Positions 1-6,740 of a stretch of 10,919 bases of DNA are shown in pieces (position 1 is the first letter of the stretch; the number at the start of each line of letters is the position of its first letter). Source of the DNA: JABDJL01 sp047614505 (GTDB taxonomy: Bacteria; Pseudomonadota; Gammaproteobacteria; Xanthomonadales; SZUA-36); NCBI GenBank assembly GCA_047614505.1, contig JBLHGQ010000096.1, positions 1-10,919 of the forward strand, written 5' to 3'. The position numbers and the translations under genes are program-made. Below the pieces are notes generated by a model, which made no database searches, was not told where the DNA came from, and saw nothing but the letters and a program-made list of their open reading frames with translations.

Positions 1-46
1 TCAGTGCCGAACCCAAAACCAGGGTCAAAAGCAATTTTTTCATCAT
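1..46 (-). CDS. N-terminus of an exported protein, cut by the window edge
   Basis: Only 15 codons are visible, reading MMKKLLLTLVLGSAL. This is the start of a classic Sec signal peptide: two lysines followed by a leucine-rich hydrophobic stretch. A Shine-Dalgarno-like AAAGGA (minus strand, about positions 51-56) stands a short distance before the tandem ATG ATG at 46-41, which supports a real translation start. The gene is transcribed divergently from the cysteine synthase gene, with about 130 nt between the two starts. The mature protein lies outside the window, so no function can be given. Periplasmic, outer-membrane or lipoprotein fates are all possible; no lipobox is visible yet. Confidence 0.7.
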   Translation of the reverse strand, partial: MMKKLLLTLVLGSAL

Positions 47-164
47 GGAATCCTTTGGAATATCATTAAAATGCTGACCGGCGATTGTAAACATCTGGCG
101 TGCACAATACCAATTTGCCTTCAGCAAGATTGTCTGTTTCGGTTATGATTATGAGATCTCAAAA

Positions 165-168
165 AGGG
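165..168 (+). promoter_or_regulatory. ribosome binding site selecting a GTG start
   Basis: AGGG stands 7 nt before the GTG at 176. The two ATGs just upstream (145 and 151) are out of frame with the gene, and an in-frame start further upstream would not add family-like sequence. The GTG is therefore the best start for the cysteine synthase fusion. The 129-nt divergent spacer (47-175) must hold promoters for both directions, but I could not find a convincing -35/-10 pair with proper spacing. Confidence 0.5.
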
Positions 169-175
169 CTCTAAC

Positions 176-1657
176 GTGACACAGCCATATCAAAGCATTC
201 TCAATACCATTGGCGGAACCCCCGTTATTCGTATCAATAAGTTGGCGCCGGAAGGAATCAACCTGTTTGTGAAAGTTGAAGCGTTCAACCCGATGGGGTC
301 GGTCAAAGACCGCATGGCACTCAGTACGATTGAAGCTGCCGAAGCCAGTGGCGAACTCAAGCCCGGCCAGACGGTCATTGAAGCAACCAGCGGCAACACC
401 GGAATCGGACTGGCCATGGTTTGCGCGGTCAAGGGTTACCCCTTGGTTTTGACCATGGCGGAAAGTTTCAGTATTGAGCGGCGCAAAATTCTGAAGTTTC
501 TTGGTGCCAAGGTTGTTCTGACTCCTGCTGAAGATAAGGGAACAGGCATGCTGGCAAAGGCGGTTGAACTGGCTGAAAAACATGATTGGTTCCTCGTTCG
601 TCAATTTGAAAACGAAGCGAATGCAGACGCGCATTCCCGCACTACTGCAATTGAGATTCTGGAGACATTTGCTGATATCGGTCTTGATTACTTTGTAACC
701 GGCTTTGGTACTGGCGGAACACTCAAAGGCACCAGCCGCGTACTGCGTGAAAAGAGTCCGAGAACCAAAATCATTTGCTGCGAACCGGACAACTCCGCCT
801 TGCTTGGTAGCGGCATCCCACAGGCAAGAGATGCTGATGGCACACCATCTGCCAGCCATCCAAATTTCAGGCCGCATTTAATGCAGGGCTGGTCACCGGA
901 TTTCATCCCAAAATTGACGGAGGATGCAGTCAATTCCGGCGTCATTGATGAAATCATGCCGGTAGACGGTAACGAAGCACTGAGTCTGGCCCGTGAGCTG
1001 GCGCAAAGGGAAGGTATTTTCTGTGGGACTTCATCTGGTGCAACCTTTGCTGGTGCCTTATCCATTGCCCGCAAGGCCGCGCCCGGCAGCAATATATTGT
1101 GCATGTTGCCCGATACCGGTGAACGTTATCTGTCTACACCGCTTTTTGAAGACATCATGGAAGAAATGGACGCGGAAGAAATTGAGATATCCCGCTCTAC
1201 GCCCAATCACCGTTTCGATGTGCGAAAAGCCGGCCCGGCGGCAGCATTTCCGGAAATGGACGCAAAATCAGTTGATTTTGTTGAGCAAGTCTTAGCCGAT
1301 GCGGAGAACCCGGTGGCTTTCTTCGCGCTGGAGTGGTGTGAATTTTGTTGGTCAGTTCGTAAACTGCTGGCTAAACTGGAGATTCCTTTCAGGGTTTTCG
1401 ATCTGGATTCGGTGGCCTATCAGGAAGACCAACTTGGCGGCAAAATACGCTCCGTTTTGATCGATAAACTTGGATCGCCAACCGTACCGCAAATATTTAT
1501 TGGCGGATCCCATGTGGGCGGAGCAACTGATCTTTTCGCGGCACTCAAAGCAGGCAACCTTGCCGAAATGCTCACGGAACTGGGAATCGAAATGGCGGAA
1601 GTCGAAGACGGATTCGAACCTGAATCCATGTTGCCGGGGTGGCTACACAAGAGATAA
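176..1657 (+). CDS. cysteine synthase (PLP fold type II) fused to C-terminal glutaredoxin
   Basis: 493 aa, against about 300-320 for a normal CysK or CysM; the extra length is a complete glutaredoxin. Residues 1-330 are the PLP enzyme that replaces the acetoxy group of O-acetylserine with a sulfur nucleophile. Visible are MGSVKDR with the PLP lysine at 44, the substrate loop TSGNTG at 71-76, the phosphate-binding GFGTGGT at 176-182, GTSSGA near 283 and the PDTGERYLST motif near 316. A linker follows, then a glutaredoxin domain at about 362-470 with the dithiol site CEFC (Cys388, Cys391), the cis-proline loop TVP (436-438) and the glutathione-binding GG-VGG-D pattern (443-452). There is no signal peptide, so it is cytosolic. 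Sequence around the lysine resembles CysM (GSVKDR), while other parts resemble CysK, so the sulfur donor (sulfide or thiosulfate) cannot be decided from sequence. CysM is known to make S-sulfocysteine from thiosulfate, and glutaredoxins can reduce that to cysteine, so the fusion could join both steps (inference). It starts with GTG and is transcribed alone. Confidence 0.93.
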   Translation: MTQPYQSILNTIGGTPVIRINKLAPEGINLFVKVEAFNPMGSVKDRMALSTIEAAEASGELKPGQTVIEATSGNTGIGLAMVCAVKGYPLVLTMAESFSIERRKILKFLGAKVVLTPAEDKGTGMLAKAVELAEKHDWFLVRQFENEANADAHSRTTAIEILETFADIGLDYFVTGFGTGGTLKGTSRVLREKSPRTKIICCEPDNSALLGSGIPQARDADGTPSASHPNFRPHLMQGWSPDFIPKLTEDAVNSGVIDEIMPVDGNEALSLARELAQREGIFCGTSSGATFAGALSIARKAAPGSNILCMLPDTGERYLSTPLFEDIMEEMDAEEIEISRSTPNHRFDVRKAGPAAAFPEMDAKSVDFVEQVLADAENPVAFFALEWCEFCWSVRKLLAKLEIPFRVFDLDSVAYQEDQLGGKIRSVLIDKLGSPTVPQIFIGGSHVGGATDLFAALKAGNLAEMLTELGIEMAEVEDGFEPESMLPGWLHKR

Positions 1658-1686
1658 AAGTTCTCAAATTTATTTTTTGAATCCTA

Positions 1687-1715
1687 AAAAAAGGCCGGAT
1701 TATCCGGCCTTTTTT
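1687..1715. terminator. bidirectional rho-independent terminator between convergent genes
   Basis: A 9-bp GC-rich inverted repeat, AAGGCCGGA at 1691-1699 and TCCGGCCTT at 1703-1711, surrounds a 3-nt loop. It is flanked by an A-run on the left (1686-1692) and a T-run on the right (1710-1715). Read on plus it gives a hairpin followed by U's after the cysteine synthase stop (30 nt earlier). Read on minus it gives the same after the last oxidase gene, which stops at 1734. One element therefore serves both convergent transcripts. Confidence 0.92.
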
Positions 1716-1733
1716 CATACTTTACTGAGCAAC

Positions 1734-2093
1734 CTAGTGATGAGGTGGCACAGCTTCAAAAACATGTTGGGTAAAAGACGCAAGACGCGTCAGCATCGTG
1801 TAGTCGCCTTCCCAGGCCATTAAGCCAATAAACACCAGCAAACACAGCGGAGGTAAAAGAATGGTGAAGATTAACGCCAGTCTTTCCCATGCCATATGCA
1901 TGAAAATGGCGATAATAAATCCCGCTTTGAGAAACATGAATAGCAGAATCAGAGACCAACGAAGCATGCCCTGGATCTGGTAGAAATCAACCATATAAGA
2001 AAACGTGCTGAGGACAAACAGCAAAATCCAGATCCAGAGATAAATAGCCAGTGGATGTTGCTGGTGACCGCCGTCGTGTGTTGTGTCTGTCAT
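1734..2093 (-). CDS. cytochrome c oxidase subunit IV (small prokaryotic type)
   Basis: 119 aa with three membrane helices, at about residues 15-36, 45-66 and 72-93, and a histidine-rich N-terminus. The second helix holds the hallmark lysine and histidine of bacterial subunit IV (K56 ... FMHM at 64-67) followed by E70. These proteins (CtaF/CyoD-like) stabilise the oxidase complex and the CuB site but do not bind the redox centres. The frame is open further upstream to an ATG at 2141, but I chose 2093: AGGA lies about 9 nt before it, and the upstream start would overlap the conserved C-terminus of the subunit III gene. The ribosome site overlaps the TAG stop of that gene (2105-2107), so translation is probably coupled. 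It is the last gene of the operon, before the shared terminator. Confidence 0.88.
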   Translation of the reverse strand: MTDTTHDGGHQQHPLAIYLWIWILLFVLSTFSYMVDFYQIQGMLRWSLILLFMFLKAGFIIAIFMHMAWERLALIFTILLPPLCLLVFIGLMAWEGDYTMLTRLASFTQHVFEAVPPHH

Positions 2094-2104
2094 ATGAGTC
2101 TTTC

Positions 2105-2809
2105 CTACCAAAGATAGAAGAATGCGAAGATGAATACCCAAACAAGATCAACAAAGTGCCAGTACAGGCCTGCGATCTCAACAATTTCGTAGTTACCACC
2201 CTTATGCCGATCGTAATAACCGTTTTTAACACGCAGTGCTACGACAGTGAGATAAATCACACCGGCGCTTACATGCAATCCGTGAAAGCCGGTAATCATG
2301 AAGAAGGTTGCACCGAACTGCGGAGCACCAAAGGGGTTAGCCCATGGCCGGACACCTTCATCAACGATCAGCTTGGTCCACTCAAATACCTGCATTCCGA
2401 CAAAGGTTGCACCCAGAGCAGCGGTTGCAAGCATCAGCCACATGGTTTTGTTTTTGTCTTTCCGATAACCGTAATTAACCGCCAACGCCATTGTTCCACT
2501 GGAGGTGATCAGGACGAAGGTCATGATGGCAATCAGGATCAGCGGAATCGGATCACCGCCAAACGAAAGGGCAAATACTTCGCTGGGGAATGGCCATGGA
2601 ATAGTGGCGGAAATTCTGACCTTCATATAACCAATCAGGAAACAACTGAAGATGAAGGTATCGCTGAGGAGGAAGATCCACATCATGGCCTTACCCCAGG
2701 GAACCTCATACGCCTGCTTGTCCCTCGACCAGTCATCGACCATGGATTTCATGGTCTGACCGGAATCATCGACCTGGTCAGCAGTTATTGTTGTCGCATC
2801 ATGTGCCAT
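2105..2809 (-). CDS. ctaE: cytochrome c oxidase subunit III
   Basis: 234 aa, membrane protein with about five helices after a hydrophilic N-terminus of about 38 residues. This matches the short (five-helix) subunit III form rather than the seven-helix mitochondrial form. Key family signatures are present: the buried glutamate in MQVFEW (Glu143), the FHGLH motif (175-179) and the C-terminal YWHFVDLVW (216-224). Subunit III binds subunit I in the inner membrane, keeps proton uptake through the D-channel fast and protects against turnover inactivation (family knowledge). AAGGA stands 9 nt before the ATG, 15 nt after the stop of the preceding subunit III-like gene. It ends 11 nt before subunit IV. 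It is the more canonical of the two subunit III paralogues here. Confidence 0.94.
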   Translation of the reverse strand: MAHDATTITADQVDDSGQTMKSMVDDWSRDKQAYEVPWGKAMMWIFLLSDTFIFSCFLIGYMKVRISATIPWPFPSEVFALSFGGDPIPLILIAIMTFVLITSSGTMALAVNYGYRKDKNKTMWLMLATAALGATFVGMQVFEWTKLIVDEGVRPWANPFGAPQFGATFFMITGFHGLHVSAGVIYLTVVALRVKNGYYDRHKGGNYEIVEIAGLYWHFVDLVWVFIFAFFYLW

Positions 2810-2824
2810 AAAGCTTCATCCTTC

Positions 2825-3436
2825 TCAGGTATTTAACATCAGCGCAAAAAGCACTAGCCAGAGCAATAGCAGGTAGTGCCAGTAAACGCTGCAAAGATCC
2901 ACGCTCTCTGCGATGCTTTCCCGGTCTGCATCAGACCGGCTACGCCACATGGTTCGCGCCCATACGTATACGCCACCAAGGAGATGCACTCCATGCAATG
3001 CGGTAAGTACGTAGAAAAATGCACTGGCCGGATTGGTCACCGCATAAAGACCATTAGATCTTAATTCTCCCCAGGCCAGGTATTGCCCAACCAGGAAAGC
3101 AATCGCCATCAAGCCTCCCAACATTAGTGCGCCTTTATAAGGAGCACTTTGAGATGACAGAGCTTTGCGAGCGCGTTGCATGGCGAAACTGGCCACAATC
3201 AGGAACACAGTGTTGAGCCACAAGACCATGGGTTCTTCAACCGGATACCAGTCAAATAATTCCATTCGTTCTACATAAGCCATAGAAAACAAGAAAAAGA
3301 TGCTGGTAACCACTGCCAGGAACATGACCAGAGCAACCTTTTTGGCAGAAGAAGCAAACTCGCCGGTCTGCGCTCCCTCCTCAGGAAGGCCCTGATGCAG
3401 CCAGGGCATTTCCGTTACTTTACTGAAAAATCCCAT
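2825..3436 (-). CDS. second, divergent cytochrome c oxidase subunit III-like protein
   Basis: 203 aa, about five membrane helices (roughly residues 33-54, 69-86, 103-122, 137-158 and 182-200). The family marks LHGVH (147-151) and YWHYLLLLW (185-193) place it in the subunit III superfamily. The position equivalent to the buried glutamate of the canonical copy reads GQYLAW (117-122), with alanine in place of glutamate. It starts only 3 nt after the stop of subunit I, and its ribosome site (GGGGAAG) lies inside the end of that gene, so expression is probably coupled to subunit I. Oxidase operons with two subunit III genes in tandem are known, for example coxMNOP of Bradyrhizobium japonicum. Whether both proteins sit in one complex, or this one has another role in assembly or stability (as proposed for NorE-like relatives), cannot be told from sequence. 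Confidence 0.9.
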   Translation of the reverse strand: MGFFSKVTEMPWLHQGLPEEGAQTGEFASSAKKVALVMFLAVVTSIFFLFSMAYVERMELFDWYPVEEPMVLWLNTVFLIVASFAMQRARKALSSQSAPYKGALMLGGLMAIAFLVGQYLAWGELRSNGLYAVTNPASAFFYVLTALHGVHLLGGVYVWARTMWRSRSDADRESIAESVDLCSVYWHYLLLLWLVLFALMLNT

Positions 3437-3439
3437 GAC

Positions 3440-5266
3440 TTATTTGTCTTCCCCGAACAGTTCTTCACCGGCTGCCGATTCTGCACTTTCATCAGCGTGA
3501 TACTTGCCTTCGTCATGGTCATCAACTGTCGTATGGGTTGAATCAGGTGGTGTGTTCTGCGGGATAAAGTCTTCTGCCACACCAGGAACACTATAGTCAT
3601 AAGCCCATCTGTGTACTTCTGGCAGGTGTTTGCCCCAGTTACCGTGACCTGGCGGAGTCTGTGGCGTTTGCCACTCGAGCGAAGTAGCGCCCCAGGGATT
3701 GCTTTCCGCTTTCGCACCTTTTCTCAGGCTCACGATTATGTTGTAGAAAAACAGCAGTTGGGCTACAGCGACAATTAGTGCCGAAATCGTAATACCTGCA
3801 TTCATGGCCTGAGCTGACTCAGGAATGAAATCGGTGGTGCCCATAGCGTAATAGCGGCGTGGAACACCAAGTATGCCAAGATAATGCATCGGCAGGTAAA
3901 TGGAATATGTACCCAGGAAAGTAAACCAGAAGTGCCATTTTCCAATGGTATTATTGAACATGCGACCGGTAATTTTCGGATACCAGTGATAGATGGCTGC
4001 AAAAACCACCAGAACCGGTGAAACACCCATTACCATGTGAAAGTGCCCGACCACAAAATAAGTATCTGACAATGGCAGATCGACAACCACGTTACCCAGA
4101 AACAGGCCGGTCAGGCCACCATGTACAAAGGTGAAGATAAAGCCGATCGCAAACAACATGGGCACCGTCAGATGGATATTACCGCGCCATAGGGTCAGCA
4201 CCCAGTTATAGACTTTGATAGCAGTTGGCACCGCGATAATCAGTGTCGTGGTGGCAAAAAAGAACCCGAAATAAGGATTCATGCCACTGACATACATATG
4301 GTGAGCCCAAACCACAAAGCTTAATCCACCAATGGCCAGAATCGCCCAGACCATCATGCGATAACCAAATATGTTCTTACGAGCATGGCAGGCCAGAACA
4401 TCGGAAACAATACCGAATGCCGGCAAGGCAACGATGTAAACCTCTGGATGACCGAAGAACCAGAATAAATGCTGGAATAATACGGGGCTACCACCTTCAG
4501 TCGCGGTGGCCTCACCTAAAGAAAGTATCGCGGGCATAAAGAAGCTGGTTCCAAGCACGCTATCAAGAGTCATCATGATGGCGCTAACCAGCAATGCGGG
4601 GAATGCCAACAGACCCAAAACGGTCGCAGTGAATATACCCCAAACCGATAATGGCATCCGCATCAGTGTCATTCCACGACACCTTGCCTGCAGCACGGTG
4701 GTTACGTAGTTCAAACCACCCATGGTGAAGGCAATGATAAATACGAACAGAGATAGCAACATCAACAGGATGCCCCAGGTTACCCCTGGTGTCCCCGGCA
4801 TAATGGCCTGAGGCGGGTACAGCGTCCAACCTGCACCGGTGGGCCCTCCCGGCACGAAGAAACTGGCCAGCAAGATAATTACCGCCAACAAATACACCCA
4901 GTAACTGAGCATATTCAGGTACGGGAACACCATATCCCTCGCACCGACCATTAGCGGAATGAGGTAATTACCAAATCCCCCGAGAAACAAGGCAGTCAGG
5001 AGGTAAATCACCATAATCATTCCATGCATGGTGATGAACTGGTAATAATCTTCGGGCGCAATAAAGGAAAACGTGTCCGGGAACCCTAACTGTAATCTCA
5101 TCATTCCGGATAAAACCAGCGCGATCACACCCACAAAAATTGCGGTTGCTGCGTATTGAATGGCAATGATCTTGTGATCCTGGCTCCAGACATACGTCGT
5201 CAACCAGCTTTTTGGGTGATGCATGTCCTCTTCGCGGTCACGATCAGCAATAGAGATATACGACAT
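3440..5266 (-). CDS. ctaD: cytochrome c oxidase subunit I (type A haem-copper oxidase)
   Basis: 608 aa, twelve-helix catalytic subunit in the inner membrane that reduces O2 to water and pumps protons. All ligands are visible: haem a His81 (TMHGM) and His410, CuB His273, His322 and His323, and haem a3 His408 (GHFHMVMG). The cross-link tyrosine Tyr277 and proton-gate Glu275 sit in FFGHPEVYIVALP, the pattern of the A1 subfamily. The D-channel entrance Asp111 (GARDM) and K-channel Lys351 (AIKVYNW) are present, so a pumping enzyme is expected. The start has a strong GGAGGA site 7 nt upstream. After the last helix there is a soluble tail of about 80 residues whose final 45 are acidic and rich in histidine, serine and threonine; I do not recognise a function for it. 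It lies between the subunit II gene (64 nt upstream) and the first subunit III gene (3 nt downstream). Confidence 0.97.
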   Translation of the reverse strand: MSYISIADRDREEDMHHPKSWLTTYVWSQDHKIIAIQYAATAIFVGVIALVLSGMMRLQLGFPDTFSFIAPEDYYQFITMHGMIMVIYLLTALFLGGFGNYLIPLMVGARDMVFPYLNMLSYWVYLLAVIILLASFFVPGGPTGAGWTLYPPQAIMPGTPGVTWGILLMLLSLFVFIIAFTMGGLNYVTTVLQARCRGMTLMRMPLSVWGIFTATVLGLLAFPALLVSAIMMTLDSVLGTSFFMPAILSLGEATATEGGSPVLFQHLFWFFGHPEVYIVALPAFGIVSDVLACHARKNIFGYRMMVWAILAIGGLSFVVWAHHMYVSGMNPYFGFFFATTTLIIAVPTAIKVYNWVLTLWRGNIHLTVPMLFAIGFIFTFVHGGLTGLFLGNVVVDLPLSDTYFVVGHFHMVMGVSPVLVVFAAIYHWYPKITGRMFNNTIGKWHFWFTFLGTYSIYLPMHYLGILGVPRRYYAMGTTDFIPESAQAMNAGITISALIVAVAQLLFFYNIIVSLRKGAKAESNPWGATSLEWQTPQTPPGHGNWGKHLPEVHRWAYDYSVPGVAEDFIPQNTPPDSTHTTVDDHDEGKYHADESAESAAGEELFGEDK

Positions 5267-5334
5267 CAGTTATTCCTCCAGGCACCGGTTTTCACCAGCC
5301 CAACTTTAGTGCGGTTTAAATTGACTTTCATCAT
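5266..5334 (-). CDS. possible 22-codon coupling ORF between subunits II and I
   Basis: The 64-nt spacer between the subunit II stop and the subunit I start is one open frame, reading MMKVNLNRTKVGLVKTGAWR then NN. Its ATG overlaps the subunit II stop as ATGA (5334-5331), and its TGA stop shares its last base with the subunit I ATG (TGATG, 5268-5264). The subunit I ribosome site GGAGGA lies inside it (codons 19-21). The peptide has no membrane segment and matches no family I know. It has no clear ribosome site of its own, so it would be reached by ribosomes terminating on subunit II. It may be a translational-coupling device, a real small peptide, or chance: a stop-free run of this length is not rare. 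Confidence 0.3.
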   Translation of the reverse strand: MMKVNLNRTKVGLVKTGAWRNN

Positions 5335-6695
5335 TCGCTTGCCTGAATGGTGTTCAGATAGGCCACAACATCGTTAATGGCCGTATCTTTTATGAGCGTT
5401 CGTGCCATAAAGCCCATCTGCTCACCGTAAAAGTCTTTCCTGTGAGTGCCTCGAATACCTTTCTTGAAGTTGTCGAGCTGTCCGGCAATATACCAGTCAT
5501 CCATTCCTGCAAGTCTGGGGGCGTTTAACGACCAAATACCCTGACCCTTATCACCGTGACAAGATACACAGGTATTGAACAATTTAGCACCACGTTTCAC
5601 GTCTCCTGTAATGACATTTGCAGGAGGGGTATCAGGGAATGTTGCGATATAGGCGGATACGTTGTTGATTGCCTCTTCATCGACCAGCATGGCAGCCATT
5701 CCTGCCATCGTCCTGCCATTGATATCGTCCTCATGGGTGCCACGAATGCCATTTTTGAAGTTATTGATCTGCTTTTTCATGTACCAGGCGTCCAGACCGG
5801 CCAGTTTTGGCGCATTCATTGCCTGGTTACCTTCACCTTGAGCACCATGACAGGCACTGCACACCGCGTATTGGGTCTGGCCTGTCGATGCATCGCCATG
5901 AGAAACCGCCAAACGATCAGCAAATGTATCCTGCTTGGCCAACCATTGATCAAAATCTTCCTGCGTATCAACAACCACCCTGCCACGCATAGTGAAGTGA
6001 GCAACACCACATAGTTCTTCGCATAAGACCACGAAATCACCGGTTCTTATTGGCGTAAACCACATATAAGTGACCATACCTGGCACCATGTCCATCTTGA
6101 CCCGGAACTCAGCCACAGCAAAATCGTGTAAGACATCTTTAGAGCGTAATAACAGTTTTACCGGTTTATCCAGAGGCAGATGCAATTCAGGGTCAGAAAT
6201 TAACCGGTCGTCCAGTCCGGCAGGATCATCGGGATCCATTCCGAAAGGGTTGTCGACCGACATATTGGCAACACTGGTTTTACCCATCACGCCATCTTCA
6301 CCGGGGAAGCGATAGCTCCAGTGCCACTGCTGTCCAACCACTTCAACTTCGGCGGTGCCCTCAGGCACATTGACAAACTGTGCCCAGACAAACAGCCCCG
6401 GCGCCAGCATGGCGGCAACGCCCACGCCAGTAATCAGGGTCAGCCAGAATTCAAGCCTTTTGTTCTCAGGCTCATAATGGGCAGCCTGTCCTTTATGGTG
6501 ATTGAACTTGTAAATCGCATAGGCCATAAACAAATTCACCAGAACAAAAACGATGCCGGTGACCCAGAACGTGATATTGACCGTGGTATCGATCATTCCC
6601 CAGTTGGATGCGATCTCAGTGAACCACCATGGACTGGCAAAATGAAAAACGAGAGAGCCGATAATCAGCAGAATCAATACGATTGCAAATCCCAT
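5331..6695 (-). CDS. ctaC: cytochrome c oxidase subunit II with two C-terminal cytochrome c domains
   Basis: 454 aa, against about 250-300 for plain subunit II and about 320-360 for single-haem caa3 forms. Three hydrophobic stretches (about 3-19, 39-62 and 84-108) anchor it, the first possibly a signal anchor. The periplasmic cupredoxin begins at GQQWHWSY (121-128). It carries a complete dinuclear CuA site: His190, Cys225, Glu227, Cys229, His233 and Met236. Two class I cytochrome c domains follow, with haem motifs CSACH (279-283) and CVSCH (376-380). Candidate axial methionines are 330 or 333 and 427 or 430. Electrons from a quinol-linked donor would pass through the two haems to CuA and on to subunit I, as in caa3 oxidases; diheme versions such as the cc(b/o)o3 oxidase of Desulfovibrio are known. 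AGGG lies 8 nt before the ATG. The gene is preceded by a 45-nt gap after the 184-aa membrane protein gene. Confidence 0.96.
   Translation of the reverse strand: MGFAIVLILLIIGSLVFHFASPWWFTEIASNWGMIDTTVNITFWVTGIVFVLVNLFMAYAIYKFNHHKGQAAHYEPENKRLEFWLTLITGVGVAAMLAPGLFVWAQFVNVPEGTAEVEVVGQQWHWSYRFPGEDGVMGKTSVANMSVDNPFGMDPDDPAGLDDRLISDPELHLPLDKPVKLLLRSKDVLHDFAVAEFRVKMDMVPGMVTYMWFTPIRTGDFVVLCEELCGVAHFTMRGRVVVDTQEDFDQWLAKQDTFADRLAVSHGDASTGQTQYAVCSACHGAQGEGNQAMNAPKLAGLDAWYMKKQINNFKNGIRGTHEDDINGRTMAGMAAMLVDEEAINNVSAYIATFPDTPPANVITGDVKRGAKLFNTCVSCHGDKGQGIWSLNAPRLAGMDDWYIAGQLDNFKKGIRGTHRKDFYGEQMGFMARTLIKDTAINDVVAYLNTIQASE
5340..5882 (-). repeat. tandem duplicated cytochrome c domain inside the subunit II gene
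   Basis: Two units of about 90 residues, offset by exactly 97 residues (291 nt, measured between the CxxCH motifs). They share NAPKLAGLDAWY against NAPRLAGMDDWY, then NFKNGIRGTH against NFKKGIRGTH, then a D--G--M pattern. Similarity extends well beyond the haem-binding residues, which suggests duplication within the gene rather than joining of two unrelated cytochromes. The layout recalls cytochrome c4, itself a tandem diheme protein. Confidence 0.85.
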
Positions 6696-6740
6696 ACCTT
6701 AATCCCTGTCAACGCCGATAGTGTTAGCGGCAGATTGTAC

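Noticed and set aside
149..877. A 242-codon open frame on the minus strand
   Set aside because: It is antisense to the PLP domain of the cysteine synthase; no family motif and no ribosome site.
2094..2141. Upstream ATG that would lengthen subunit IV by 16 residues
   Set aside because: The extension overlaps the conserved end of subunit III, while the ATG at 2093 has its own well-placed AGGA site and begins a typical hydrophilic subunit IV N-terminus.
2051..2836. A 261-codon open frame on the plus strand
   Set aside because: It lies antisense to the subunit III and IV genes, which have clear family motifs and ribosome sites. The plus-strand translation has no recognisable domain and a composition typical of a shadow frame.
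4869..4977. GARD instead of GAPD near the D-channel aspartate of subunit I as an abnormality
   Set aside because: The aspartate itself (Asp111) is present, and an arginine before it is also found in other type A oxidases such as the bo3 quinol oxidase.
6714..6731. Imperfect hairpin GCCG...CGGC between the 184-aa gene and subunit II
   Set aside because: Four GC pairs plus a mismatch and no T-run on the minus strand; too weak to call a terminator or processing site.
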